60,213 nt of DNA from Antarctobacter heliothermus (GCF_900188425.1 NZ_FZON01000026.1:1-60213), one strand, 5' to 3'. Shown: positions 43,663 to 52,724, counted from the first letter of the stretch. Translations and numbers: made by a program. The notes: generated by a model not told the origin, from the sequence alone.

Positions 43663-44659
43663 CAGCCCGCAAAACGATGTGATCGTCACCAAGGACGTGC
43701 CCTTGCAGGCCATCGAGGCGCTGCAGGACAAGGAACCGTCCAAGCCACCGCGATCGCGTGGCAAGGACGTCTGGGACCAGTTCAGGAAGCACAAGGGCGC
43801 GATGTTCGGCCTTGGCTTTCTGACCTTCATCACGCTGGCCGTGCTGATCGGTCCGTGGATCTATCAAGTCGATCCGCAAAAGATCGACATCCGCAACAAG
43901 GACTTTCGCCCGATCTATGTCGCGCTTTGGGATTCCGGGGCCAAGACCGGCTGGTTGAAGCCCTTTGGCTCGGACCAATTGGGGCGTGACCAACTGGCGC
44001 AGATGATCGCGGGCGGGCGCGCGTCGATGGCGGTCGGCTGGGCGGCGATGATCCTCAGCCTTGTGATCGGCACGGCCGTGGGCGTGGCCGCTGGCTTTTT
44101 CAAGCGGCTGGATGGGTTCCTGATGCGGACAACCGACCTGTTCCTGTCGCTGCCGATCCTTCCTCTAGTCCTGTTGGCGGTGACCCTGTTCCGACAACCG
44201 TTGCGAGCCAACTTTGGACCCGAGGGCGGCATGTTCATCCTGATCGTGACGATGATCGCCATCACCTCGTGGATGCCGACGGCGCGGATCGTGCGCGGCG
44301 ATATCCTGGCCATCAAGGAGCGCGAATTCATTCTGGCGGCCCGGTCCATCGGCACCACTCCGCTCAAGATCATTCGCCGCCACCTGCTGCCCAACGTCCT
44401 GTCCCCGATCATGGTGTCGGCGGCGCTGGGTCTGGCAACGGCGATCATCACGGAATCGGCGCTGTCGTTCCTTGGCGTAGGTTTCCCGTCTGACTTTCCC
44501 ACATGGGGCAAGATGCTGGCCGACGCCGTGGTCCGGATGGAGGAATTCCCCGAACGCGTCCTGCTGCCCGGCATCGCCATCTCGGTAACGGTTCTGTCGG
44601 TGAACTATGTTGGCGACGGGTTGCGCGATGCGCTGGACCCTCGAATCCGGGGCCGCTGA
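43655..44659 (+). CDS. Peptide-type ABC transporter permease (DppC-like)
   Basis: The 334-residue permease has a hydrophilic N-terminus (OppC_N region about 35-90 with WDQFRKHKGAMFGLGFL), the GSDQLGRDQLAQMIAGGR segment and EAA loop FILAARSIGTTPLKIIRRHLLP. It ends the operon: a strong terminator follows at 44688. The long polar N-terminus (about 45 residues) is longer than in E. coli DppC. Confidence 0.9.
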   Translation: MTDSPQNDVIVTKDVPLQAIEALQDKEPSKPPRSRGKDVWDQFRKHKGAMFGLGFLTFITLAVLIGPWIYQVDPQKIDIRNKDFRPIYVALWDSGAKTGWLKPFGSDQLGRDQLAQMIAGGRASMAVGWAAMILSLVIGTAVGVAAGFFKRLDGFLMRTTDLFLSLPILPLVLLAVTLFRQPLRANFGPEGGMFILIVTMIAITSWMPTARIVRGDILAIKEREFILAARSIGTTPLKIIRRHLLPNVLSPIMVSAALGLATAIITESALSFLGVGFPSDFPTWGKMLADAVVRMEEFPERVLLPGIAISVTVLSVNYVGDGLRDALDPRIRGR

Positions 44660-44687
44660 TCAGCGACTCTCTTGCGAAACAGGACAA

Positions 44688-44714
44688 GGGCGGCCATCTA
44701 TGGCCGCCCTTTTT
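44688..44714 (+). terminator. Rho-independent terminator of the peptide transporter operon
   Basis: A perfect 9-bp stem GGGCGGCCA / TGGCCGCCC with loop TCTA is followed at once by TTTTT. It lies 29 bases past the DppC-like stop. Confidence 0.88.
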
Positions 44715-44950
44715 CGTGTCTGAGGCGGCTGGAATAGCCAGATCCCCAAAAAAGGATAAGCCGGTGCCTGCCCTAGAGGTGCGCCGAACACGGCCTGTCG
44801 ACGGGCGGCCTATGCGGTCAATCCATTCCGCCCCAGCCAGTCCTTTCAGGAAATCGTTCCATGGAGCATTCCGCGCCATAAGGGTCATGTGCTTGCCAAG
44901 CGCCCGACGCCGCCTCATTTGGAACAAAATTCCTGTTTCCGGAGGCTGAC

Positions 44951-46000
44951 ATGTTTGAATCGCTGGGTTTCGAAGACCTGACCGCACCGCAAGTGGTGGT
45001 CTGGTTCGCGCTCATTCTTGGGGTCGGCTTTGGCCTGCTGGCCGAACGTACCCGCTTTTGCCTGCGTCGCGGTCTTGTCGGTGAGGATCGCCGGGCCGCG
45101 TTGGGTGTCTGGCTGACCGCTCTTGCCTTTGCCCTGCTGGGCACGCAGGCCGCCGTGGCCATGGACTGGATCAGCTTTGGCGATCACCGCTTTCTGACAT
45201 CTGACCTGCCGGTTGCCGCGATCCTGATCGGTGGCGTCCTGTTCGGCGCAGGCATGGTGCTGACCCGTGGCTGTGTTTCGCGGCTGACGGTCCTGACCGG
45301 GTCCGGCAACTTGCGGGCGCTGACCGTTCTGGCCGTCTTTGCCGTGGTCGCGCATGCAACGCTCAAGGGCGTGCTTGCGCCGATCCGCACCACGCTCGCC
45401 GAGGTGACGCTGCCGCTGGGTGAAACCACCAGCCTTGCCGCCCTGCCGGGCGGTGCCGCAGTCTGGACCGCGCTTCTGGCCGCAGCCGCCCTGGTCTATG
45501 CCGCGCGGTCGGGCAACCGCTGGCAGGCGCTGACCGGGGCCGTGCTGATCGGCCTGCTCGTCCCGCTTGGCTGGGTTGGCACCGGGTTCATCCTGTATGA
45601 CGACTTTGACCCGATCGCGATGGAAAGCCTCGCCTTTACCTCGACTTGGTCGGACACGCTGTTCTGGACCGTTGCCTCGACCTCGATCCCCGCGGGCTTT
45701 GGCGTGGGACTTGTCGGTGGCGTCTTGCTGGGTGCGTTTGCCTCATCACTGGCCGCAGGCCGGTTCCAGTGGCAGAGCTTTTCCTCTCCGTCCGAGACTG
45801 GCCGATACCTTGCAGGCGCATCGCTGATGGGTGTCGGTGGCGTGCTGGCGGGCGGCTGCACGGTGGGCGCGGGCCTGTCCGGTGTGCCGACCCTCTCCAT
45901 CGCCGCGCTGCTGGCGCTGGCGGCCATCGTCGCGGGCGCACTGCTGACCAACATGGTGCTGGCGGGTGCCCCGCGCGCCGCCTTGCACCCGGCAGAGTAG
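44951..46000 (+). CDS. YeeE/YedE-family sulfur-compound transporter
   Basis: The 349-residue membrane protein has about nine hydrophobic segments arranged as two YeeE/YedE (DUF395) repeats. Conserved Cys motifs are RTRFCLRRG near residue 36, LTRGCVSRL near 105 and LAGGCTVGAGLSG near 305. In the thiosulfate transporter TsuA such cysteines relay the substrate. It stands alone, with CGGAGG before the ATG and a terminator after it, so its exact sulfur substrate is unknown. Confidence 0.86.
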   Translation: MFESLGFEDLTAPQVVVWFALILGVGFGLLAERTRFCLRRGLVGEDRRAALGVWLTALAFALLGTQAAVAMDWISFGDHRFLTSDLPVAAILIGGVLFGAGMVLTRGCVSRLTVLTGSGNLRALTVLAVFAVVAHATLKGVLAPIRTTLAEVTLPLGETTSLAALPGGAAVWTALLAAAALVYAARSGNRWQALTGAVLIGLLVPLGWVGTGFILYDDFDPIAMESLAFTSTWSDTLFWTVASTSIPAGFGVGLVGGVLLGAFASSLAAGRFQWQSFSSPSETGRYLAGASLMGVGGVLAGGCTVGAGLSGVPTLSIAALLALAAIVAGALLTNMVLAGAPRAALHPAE

Positions 46001-46037
46001 CCCCAGACTTCGCCCCCCCTTCGGGCAGGAGGGGAAA

Positions 46038-46087
46038 GAGGGCATTGCCCGCGCCACCACTCCCGGCGCAGGCGATGCCCTCTTTTT
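46038..46087 (+). terminator. Rho-independent terminator after the YeeE/YedE gene
   Basis: GAGGGCAT and ATGCCCTC, extended by GCC/GGC, form a long stem around a 20-base loop, followed by TTTTT. It lies about 40 bases past the stop. Confidence 0.75.
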
Positions 46088-46119
46088 ATTGTGTCGGACG
46101 CGTTGTCAGAGGCGCGCCG

Positions 46120-47427
46120 TCACAGGTCGGGTCCGCCACCCTCACCCTCGGCGTGATGACGGATGCGCCGGATCATCAAAAAGACCACCGCCACCACTGG
46201 CAGGGTCACAAGGGCGGTCAGCATCCCCTTGCTGATCCCCAATATTTCCCCGACCGGGTACAGGAGATACCCCGCCAGCGAAACAGCGTAGTAGCTGATC
46301 GCCACAACGGACAATCCTTCGACTGTCTTTTGCAGTTGCAGCTGCAATTCGGCGCGTTTGTTCATGCTTTCCAGCAACTGCTGGTTCTGCGCCGAACGTC
46401 CCACCTCGACCCGCGTGCGCAGAAGGTCGGCGGCGCGAGTCGCCCGGTGGGTCATGCTTTCCAGCCGCCTCTCGGCGCTTTTGACCGTGCGCATGGCCGG
46501 ATCGTAACGGCGCATCATGAATTCGGAAAAGGTCTGCCGCCCCTGAAACCGTTCCTCGCGCAGCACCTCGATCCGCTGGCCTACAATGGCCTCATAGGCT
46601 CCCGTTGCCCCTAGCCGAAACGAGGTTCGCGCAGACAGGCTTTCCAGTTCCGCCGACACGTTGAGCAGGGATTTCAGGGTGTCTTCTTCCTGCCCGCCGT
46701 CTTCGGTCATGATCTGCATCAGGCGGGTCAATTCGGCGTCGATCTCGCCCAGCCGGGGTGAAATTTCGCGCACACGGGTAAACCCCAGCATCGACATCGC
46801 CTTGTAGGTCTCGATCTCGCACAACCGCTGCACGATGCGGCCAACGCGGCGCCGTCCGATCCCCTGCCGTACAAAGGCGGCAAAGCGCTGATGCCCGGCC
46901 GGATCAATGCGGAAATCCCCGGCGATCACCGCATCGCGGTCGATCACTTCGCTGACGGCAATGCTTTCCGGAACCATCCAGTCATTCAGGTTGCTGCTGA
47001 TGTCCAGATTGGCAGTTGGCCGTTCCTCGATCCGGATCATGGCAGAGGTCACGCGCACCCCCGGTGCATTGTTGAGCCAGTCCGTTGGAAACACGTCGAA
47101 ATCTGCGGGATCATAGGGCCGCTCACCCAGTCCCGACATAAAGACTGTGTAGGTCACAAATTCAGTGTGCTGTTCCCACTTGAGCATGTGCTGCCCGATC
47201 CGCCCCTGATAATGGGTCGCGCCGGGTTGGGGATGGGCCGTGCCGTGACGGTCCAGCAGATCAATCAGATGGATCAGATCCCGGCTGCGATCCCGCGAGG
47301 CCGCATCCCGGGGCTGCTTGATCGCAAGATAAATCGCCCGGCACGGCGCTGTCAGCGACGGAAAGGGACGCGCGTGCAGCTCATTGGCCAACTTGTAGCG
47401 CAGCGGGTGGTCCTGGATGGGTGGCAT
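46120..47427 (-). CDS. DUF3422-family membrane-anchored protein
   Basis: The 435-residue protein begins MPPIQDHPLRYKLANELHARPF, the hallmark start of DUF3422. A long helical middle (about 230-370) has an ESMTHRATRAADLLRTRVEV stretch. Two C-terminal hydrophobic segments follow (VVAISYYAVSLAGYLLYPVG and LVTLPVVAVVFLMI). The start at 47427 has CCGGAG upstream. The family is common in alphaproteobacteria; its function is unknown. It resembles CorA-like proteins only in having two terminal spans. Confidence 0.87.
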   Translation of the reverse strand: MPPIQDHPLRYKLANELHARPFPSLTAPCRAIYLAIKQPRDAASRDRSRDLIHLIDLLDRHGTAHPQPGATHYQGRIGQHMLKWEQHTEFVTYTVFMSGLGERPYDPADFDVFPTDWLNNAPGVRVTSAMIRIEERPTANLDISSNLNDWMVPESIAVSEVIDRDAVIAGDFRIDPAGHQRFAAFVRQGIGRRRVGRIVQRLCEIETYKAMSMLGFTRVREISPRLGEIDAELTRLMQIMTEDGGQEEDTLKSLLNVSAELESLSARTSFRLGATGAYEAIVGQRIEVLREERFQGRQTFSEFMMRRYDPAMRTVKSAERRLESMTHRATRAADLLRTRVEVGRSAQNQQLLESMNKRAELQLQLQKTVEGLSVVAISYYAVSLAGYLLYPVGEILGISKGMLTALVTLPVVAVVFLMIRRIRHHAEGEGGGPDL

Positions 47428-47569
47428 TGGACGGCTCCGGTCAGATGGCGCTATATGGAATGCTGCGCGTGCAAAGTAAAGACAAAAAGACACATGGTTT
47501 CAACACCTTATGTGGATACCACCGTATACCGTTCCGGCAAGGTGCCGTTACGGAAGGAAATTGAGGCGA

Positions 47570-47977
47570 TCACGTCCCGGACCGAATATATCGGGTGGAA
47601 CTGACATAGGCCTTGCGCGGACCATCGACCCGCCATTTCACCCGCCAGACCGGCCATCCTGCAAAGTCATACTCACCGTCATACTGATCGGGTGGACACC
47701 AATGGGCAACCGCGCCGCCCTGCGGCGGGATCTGGTGGAAAAAGCGCCCGTCCTCAAAGGACACGCTCAGATCTGCAGCCCAGCGATACCGGCGCTCTGC
47801 CAGAAACGGCCCCTGCCCCCCCAGCCAGACCTGTCCGGTTTCAGTATACAGCGCGCCGGTGCCCTCTGGCTGCCACTCTGCCGTGCCCTCAAACTGGCCC
47901 TCACTGCCGTCGTCCTGTCGGATGGACCGCGAAACATCCCACCTTCCAAGGAAATCTGCCAACGTTCGAAAGGTCAC
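47570..47977 (-). CDS. DUF6314-family protein
   Basis: The 135-residue product has RTLADFLGRWDVSRSI at the start, then GTAEWQPEGTGALYTETGQVWL, AERRYRWAADLSVSFEDGRFFH and a final CPPDQYDGEYDF, WRVKWRVDGPRKAYVSSTRY. This is the small DUF6314 family, probably a lipocalin-like barrel. A GTG at 47977 after AGGGG is chosen; an ATG at 48079 would extend it by 34 residues but lacks a ribosome-binding site and crowds the purB promoter. Function unknown. Confidence 0.7.
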   Translation of the reverse strand: MTFRTLADFLGRWDVSRSIRQDDGSEGQFEGTAEWQPEGTGALYTETGQVWLGGQGPFLAERRYRWAADLSVSFEDGRFFHQIPPQGGAVAHWCPPDQYDGEYDFAGWPVWRVKWRVDGPRKAYVSSTRYIRSGT

Positions 47978-48127
47978 AGGCCCCTGCTGCCGTTCGGCAT
48001 CGCACTGGCAAAGCTCCAAACTGTCGGGATCAGGGCAATCCGTCTCATCGCGTGCTCCTTGCAGGACATGTACAGCCATCGTAAAGGCAGCGCTTTGCCA
48101 GAGACAATGCACGAAAGGGTTTGCGCC

Positions 48128-49432
48128 ATGATCCCCCGTTACTCCCGCCCCGAAATGGTGGCCATCTGGAGCCCAGAAACCAAGTTCCGCATCTGGTATG
48201 AGATCGAGGCCCACGCCTGCGATGCCCAGGCCGATCTGGGTGTGATCCCCAAGGCCAACGCCGAAGCGGTCTGGAAGGCCAAGGATGTCGAATTCGACGT
48301 CGCCCGCATCGATGAAATCGAGGCCGTGACCAAACACGACGTCATCGCCTTCCTGACCCATCTGGCAGAGATCATCGGAAACGATGAGGCGCGGTTTGTC
48401 CATCAGGGCATGACGTCTTCGGATGTGCTGGACACCTGTTTCAACGTGCAACTGGTGCGCGCGGCAGATATCCTGATCGCCGATTTACAGGGCTTGCTGG
48501 CCGCTCTGAAACGGCGCGCGCTGGAACACAAGGACACGATCCGCATTGGCCGGTCGCACGGCATCCACGCCGAACCCACTACCATGGGCCTGACCTTTGC
48601 CCGTTTCTACGCCGAGATGGACCGCAACCTGAGCCGGATGCGCGATGCGCGCTCCGAGATTGCCACCGGCGCGATTTCCGGGGCCGTCGGCACCTTTGCC
48701 AACATCGATCCCGCAGTCGAGGAACATGTCTGCGACAAGCTGGGTCTGGTGCCTGAACCGATCAGCACGCAGGTCATCCCGCGCGACCGCCATGCCGCGT
48801 TCTTTGCCACGCTGGGTGTGATCGCCTCTTCGGTTGAGAACATCGCCACAGAGATCCGCCACATGCAGCGCACCGAAGTGCTGGAGGCCGCAGAGTTCTT
48901 TTCGATGGGGCAAAAGGGATCATCCGCGATGCCGCACAAAAAGAACCCGGTGCTGACCGAAAACCTGACCGGCCTCGCGCGTCTGGTGCGCATGGCGGTT
49001 GTGCCGGCGATGGAGAACGTGACGCTCTGGCATGAGCGTGATATTTCGCACTCATCGGTGGAACGCAACATCGGCCCCGATACCACCATCACACTGGACT
49101 TTGCCCTGTCGCGCCTGACCAGCGTCATCGACAAGCTGTTGGTGTATCCGCAGAACATGCTGGACAACATGAACAAGTTTCCGGGTCTGGTGATGTCGCA
49201 GCGGGTGCTGTTAGCGCTGACGCAGGCTGGTGTCAGCCGCGAAGATGCCTACCGGCTGGTACAGCGCAACGCGATGAAGGTCTGGGATCACCGCACCGAT
49301 TTCCGCGAAGAACTGCTGGCAGACGCAGAGGTACGCGCCGCCTTGTCCGAGAAAGAGATCAACGAGAAATTTGACCTTGGCTATCACACCAAACATGTCG
49401 ATACGATCTTTGCCCGCGTCTTTGGCGACTAA
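48128..49432 (+). CDS. purB: Adenylosuccinate lyase
   Basis: The 434-residue enzyme has the fumarase/aspartase-superfamily blocks VHQGMTSSDVLDTC, RSHGIHAEPTTMG (catalytic His) and the signature GQKGSSAMPHKKNPV with the catalytic Ser loop near residue 265. It acts twice in purine synthesis, releasing fumarate from SAICAR and adenylosuccinate. The ATG at 48128 gives the usual length; AAAGGG precedes it. Confidence 0.95.
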   Translation: MIPRYSRPEMVAIWSPETKFRIWYEIEAHACDAQADLGVIPKANAEAVWKAKDVEFDVARIDEIEAVTKHDVIAFLTHLAEIIGNDEARFVHQGMTSSDVLDTCFNVQLVRAADILIADLQGLLAALKRRALEHKDTIRIGRSHGIHAEPTTMGLTFARFYAEMDRNLSRMRDARSEIATGAISGAVGTFANIDPAVEEHVCDKLGLVPEPISTQVIPRDRHAAFFATLGVIASSVENIATEIRHMQRTEVLEAAEFFSMGQKGSSAMPHKKNPVLTENLTGLARLVRMAVVPAMENVTLWHERDISHSSVERNIGPDTTITLDFALSRLTSVIDKLLVYPQNMLDNMNKFPGLVMSQRVLLALTQAGVSREDAYRLVQRNAMKVWDHRTDFREELLADAEVRAALSEKEINEKFDLGYHTKHVDTIFARVFGD

Positions 49433-49439
49433 CTGACAA

Positions 49440-49460
49440 GGCCCGTCAAACAGGCGGGCC
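49440..49460 (+). terminator. Weak hairpin after purB
   Basis: A 6-bp stem GGCCCG / CGGGCC with a 9-base loop lies just past the purB stop. It has no proper T-run, so termination would be weak or Rho-dependent. Confidence 0.4.
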
Positions 49461-49563
49461 GAACACTTCCTTTCATCTGCGGTTCATCTTTCGCAACTTT
49501 GTTTTGGTCGGTTTCTGGTGGCGTGCTATCTTTTGGAATATTCGCAACAGGAGGACCTTGAAG

Positions 49564-49719
49564 ATGACGCTGAAGACCCTTTTTGCGGCGGCCGCATTTG
49601 CCCTGTTCCCGGCGCTGGCGATTGCAGCCTGCTCTGACCACAGCGAACAGGCCATGACCTGCGCCGACGGCACCACCTACGATGCCACCAGCAAAACCTG
49701 CGTGGTGATGTCCGGCTGA
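49564..49719 (+). CDS. Tiny exported cysteine-containing protein downstream of purB
   Basis: This 51-residue protein starts MTLKTLFAAAAFALFPALAI, a Sec signal ending near IAA. About 29 mature residues follow, with three cysteines in ACSDHSEQAMTCADGT and SKTCVVMSG. AGGAGG lies a little far upstream of the ATG at 49564. The mature part resembles a chitin-binding-like or knotted mini-motif (CxxGTxxDxxxxxC). From memory, similar mini-proteins sit after purB in other Rhodobacterales. Function unknown. Confidence 0.72.
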   Translation: MTLKTLFAAAAFALFPALAIAACSDHSEQAMTCADGTTYDATSKTCVVMSG

Positions 49720-49780
49720 ACTGGCAAGCATCGCGCCTGTATCAACTCACGAAACCGGGCGGCTTAGCGGCGGCCCGATT

Positions 49781-50434
49781 TCATTTGCCGGACCCTACTG
49801 AGACGCGTCCGGTGCCAATCGGCCCCCCCGGCCCGCAGACGACCTCTGACATGGCCAAAAGCATTTCCTCTAGCTTGTCGAGTTCGTCGATGGCCTTTTG
49901 CGGGTCCCGCCGGGCCACACGCGCGCGCGACATGCGCAAGGTACGCAGCATCCGCGCCATGCCCGGTGCCAGATTTTCGCCCAGTTGATCGCCGAAGTCC
50001 GCCACCAATTGTGCCTTTTCGGTCGACCGCAGGATGTCGCGCTCTGCCAGAAAAGCACTGACCATATCCCATATGCTGCGCGTTGACAGTCGGTCCTTGG
50101 ACAGCGCGGCGATGTCGGTGTCGAGGTTGCGCAGATCGTCCCCCGTCACGACGCAGATCACCGTGTCGGCCAATCGGCTGTAGGTCCGCAATTCCCTTGC
50201 GAATTCCGCACCAAGGCCGTCAGGCATGCGATTGTCGATCAGGATCAAGTCGGCGCTGCCCTGTTCAAGAAAGCTGCGCGCCTCGGTCAACGTGGAGCAT
50301 TCGTACAGCCGCAGGTCAGGACGCTCGCGTCCGACGCATCGTTTGATCATGTGGCGATCAAACGTATCGTCATCAATCACGAGGCAGCTCGATACCGCAT
50401 GCTCCGGAATGTCGCGCTGAACCGTCTGTTGCAT
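49781..50434 (-). CDS. Response-regulator receiver-domain protein
   Basis: The 217-residue protein has an N-terminal REC domain (SCLVIDDDTFDRHMI with the acidic pair; DLILIDNRMPDG with phospho-acceptor Asp; VICVVTGDD) at about 15-130. The C-terminal part (about 140-217) is helical, with LRTLRMSRARVARRDPQKAIDEL, and is not a known DNA-binding output. GAGG precedes the ATG. It is divergent from fliG, so a chemotaxis or motility role is possible but not shown. Confidence 0.83.
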   Translation of the reverse strand: MQQTVQRDIPEHAVSSCLVIDDDTFDRHMIKRCVGRERPDLRLYECSTLTEARSFLEQGSADLILIDNRMPDGLGAEFARELRTYSRLADTVICVVTGDDLRNLDTDIAALSKDRLSTRSIWDMVSAFLAERDILRSTEKAQLVADFGDQLGENLAPGMARMLRTLRMSRARVARRDPQKAIDELDKLEEMLLAMSEVVCGPGGPIGTGRVSVGSGK

Positions 50435-50627
50435 CTTGATACCTCACCATTCGCACCAGCGGCCAACCTGCGCGACCGACCCTAACGGAGGATTAACTCC
50501 AGGTCGAAATTTATGAGCAATTGCAATCGTTTCTCCAGACCTTTTGCTGTGACGGGCTTAACGTGTCGGAAACCTTGTCTCGTTACCCCTGTCCTTCGTA
50601 GCGAACAATTTGGTCGAGAATTCCCGG

Positions 50628-51683
50628 ATGTCAGCCCTTGCCGCCCTGCCCGCCCCAGCCGTCGTCCGCCCCGGCAAACAGCCTCTCAGCCGCAAGGCCA
50701 AGGCGGCCATCATCGTGCAGTTCTTGCTGAACGAAGGGGCTGATGTGCCGCTGTCTGCCCTGCCAGACGAATATCAGGCCGAACTGACGATGTTGCTGGG
50801 CAACATGCGGTATGTCGACCGAGAAACGCTGAATGCCGTGGTCGAAGAGTTCTCGAACGAACTCGAATCGGTTGGTCTTGCCTTTCCCGGCGACATGGCC
50901 GGCGCGTTGAATGCGCTGGATGGCAAGATCAACGCGCATACTGCCCATCGCCTGCGCAAGGAGGCGGGAGTGCGTCAGACCGGCGACCCGTGGCAGCGGA
51001 TCAATGCTCTGGATGTGGACCGGCTTCGCGCACTAGTGACATCCGAAAGCACGGAAATCGCCGCCGTCATGATGTCCAAGATCGACGTCGGCAAGGCCGC
51101 GCAGGTGCTTGCCAAACTGCCAGGGGACAAGGCGCGGCGGATTTCCTACGCGGTCTCGATGACAACCGGCGTGACCCCTGACGCGGTTGATCGGATCGGG
51201 ATCAGCCTTGCTGCCCAGATCGACGCTGAACCGCTCAAGGCCTTCAAGGCGCGCCCGGACGAACGGCTGGGTGCCATCCTGAACTATTCCAACACTGCCG
51301 TGCGTGAGGAATTGCTACAGAACCTTGAACAGGAAGATGCCGATTTCGCCGAAGCCGTGCGCAAGGCCATCTTTACCTTCGCCAATATTCCGGAGCGGCT
51401 GAACGCCATCGACGTGCCAAAGATCACCCGCGACGTGCCGCCCGACGCGCTTGCCACTGCCATGGCGGCGGCCTCGGCCGGATCGGATGAAGAACGGAAG
51501 GCGGTCGAATTCCTCTATGCCAACATGTCCAAACGCCTGGGCGAAAACATCCGCGAAGAGGCCGCCAATCTTGGTGAGGTCAAGGCCAGGATCGGTGAGG
51601 CCGCCATGTCCGCGGTCGTCAGCGCGATCCGCGATCTTGTCGCCGCCGGCGAGATCGAACTGGTCAGCCCAGAGGACGAGTGA
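50628..51683 (+). CDS. fliG: Flagellar motor switch protein FliG
   Basis: The 351-residue protein has the FliG architecture: N-terminal LSRKAKAAIIVQFLLNEGADVPLS, middle STEIAAVMMSKIDVGKAAQVLAKLP (the EHPQ-type region appears as ESTEIAAV), and C-terminal YANMSKRLGENIREEA, then EVKARIGEAAMSAVV (torque helix). Residue charges differ from enterobacterial FliG. The ATG at 50628 is taken because the upstream TTG has no ribosome-binding site. No other flagellar gene is in the window. Confidence 0.85.
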   Translation: MSALAALPAPAVVRPGKQPLSRKAKAAIIVQFLLNEGADVPLSALPDEYQAELTMLLGNMRYVDRETLNAVVEEFSNELESVGLAFPGDMAGALNALDGKINAHTAHRLRKEAGVRQTGDPWQRINALDVDRLRALVTSESTEIAAVMMSKIDVGKAAQVLAKLPGDKARRISYAVSMTTGVTPDAVDRIGISLAAQIDAEPLKAFKARPDERLGAILNYSNTAVREELLQNLEQEDADFAEAVRKAIFTFANIPERLNAIDVPKITRDVPPDALATAMAAASAGSDEERKAVEFLYANMSKRLGENIREEAANLGEVKARIGEAAMSAVVSAIRDLVAAGEIELVSPEDE

Positions 51684-51785
51684 CATGGCCCTGTCCGGTC
51701 CCCCACAGGACCGGGACGGCACCACCCTCTTGCCGCCCGCAGCCATGCCGCTTAGGTACGGCGCACGCAGGTTTCGGGACGGAAA

Positions 51786-52724
51786 ATGGGCAAGAGCAGC
51801 AAAAAGAAGGACGCGCCGGTGCACGGCGGATGGCGGGATCGCCTGTCCGACATGGCGCTGCGCGGCTTTATCGGAGCGGTCAACCTGCTGCCAGTGCGCC
51901 GCCGCCTTGCGTTTGTCGGCTGGGCCGTCCGGCGTGTCATTGCACGGCCTCTGGGCTGGTACGCGCGGGTCGAGGCCAATCTTGACCACGTCTGGCCCGA
52001 CACTCCGCGCGATCGGAAGCGCGCCATCGCAGAGGCGGCGATCGACAATCTGGGCCGCGCATTGATCGAGAATTATGACCCGCAGGAAATGCTGCGCCGG
52101 GGAGCGGCCTATCCGGTGACAGGCCCCGGCCTGCCCGCGCTGGAGGCCGCCCGCAAGGACGGCCTTCCGGTGCTGCTGCTGTCCGGTCACTACGGTAATC
52201 CCGTCTGCGCGCGCTGCGCGCTGGTGGCACGAGGCATTCCGGTGGGCGGATTTCTACGCCCTTTGTCGAACCCCTATTCGAACGCCCGCTACATCCAGAA
52301 TTACCGCGACGTGGCCGACCCTGTCTTTGTGCAAGGACGGCGCGGGCTGATGGATCTTCTCAAACACGTCCGCGACGGGGGCATTGCCGCCATGGCCTTT
52401 GATGTCTTCGAAAGCTCAGGCCCCGCCATCGACTTTCTGGGTCAGCCCGCGCCAACCACCCTGTCCCCCGCCGAGATCGCGCTGAAGACAAACGCCTTGC
52501 TGATCCCCTATTTCGGCATCCGACGCGCCGATGGCTATGGCTTTGATGCCGTCGTCGAAGAGCCGATACCGCACGGCGACGCGCTGGAGATGATGCGTGA
52601 GGCGACCCGCCGGCTGGAAGCACGGATCGAGGCCGATCCCGGACAATGGATGTGGACGCACAGGCGTTGGAAACCCAAGCGTCAGAAAAAGCGTCAGCGC
52701 AAGCGGGCTGCCGCCACGATGTGA
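51786..52724 (+). CDS. LpxL-type lysophospholipid/lauroyl acyltransferase with altered catalytic motif
   Basis: The 312-residue protein has the LpxL/HtrB layout: RRRLAFVGWAVRRVIARPLG at the N-terminus, NLGRALIENYDP, then LSGHYGNPVCARCALV, GGFLRPLSNPYSNA, GLMDLLKHVRDGG and a Lys/Arg-rich tail. Lipid A acyltransferases need HX4(D/E); here His135 is followed four residues later by Val140, so the acidic partner is missing. The 3' end overlaps a convergent gene by 31 bases. Either the enzyme is inactive, or another residue fills the role. Confidence 0.84.
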   Translation: MGKSSKKKDAPVHGGWRDRLSDMALRGFIGAVNLLPVRRRLAFVGWAVRRVIARPLGWYARVEANLDHVWPDTPRDRKRAIAEAAIDNLGRALIENYDPQEMLRRGAAYPVTGPGLPALEAARKDGLPVLLLSGHYGNPVCARCALVARGIPVGGFLRPLSNPYSNARYIQNYRDVADPVFVQGRRGLMDLLKHVRDGGIAAMAFDVFESSGPAIDFLGQPAPTTLSPAEIALKTNALLIPYFGIRRADGYGFDAVVEEPIPHGDALEMMREATRRLEARIEADPGQWMWTHRRWKPKRQKKRQRKRAAATM

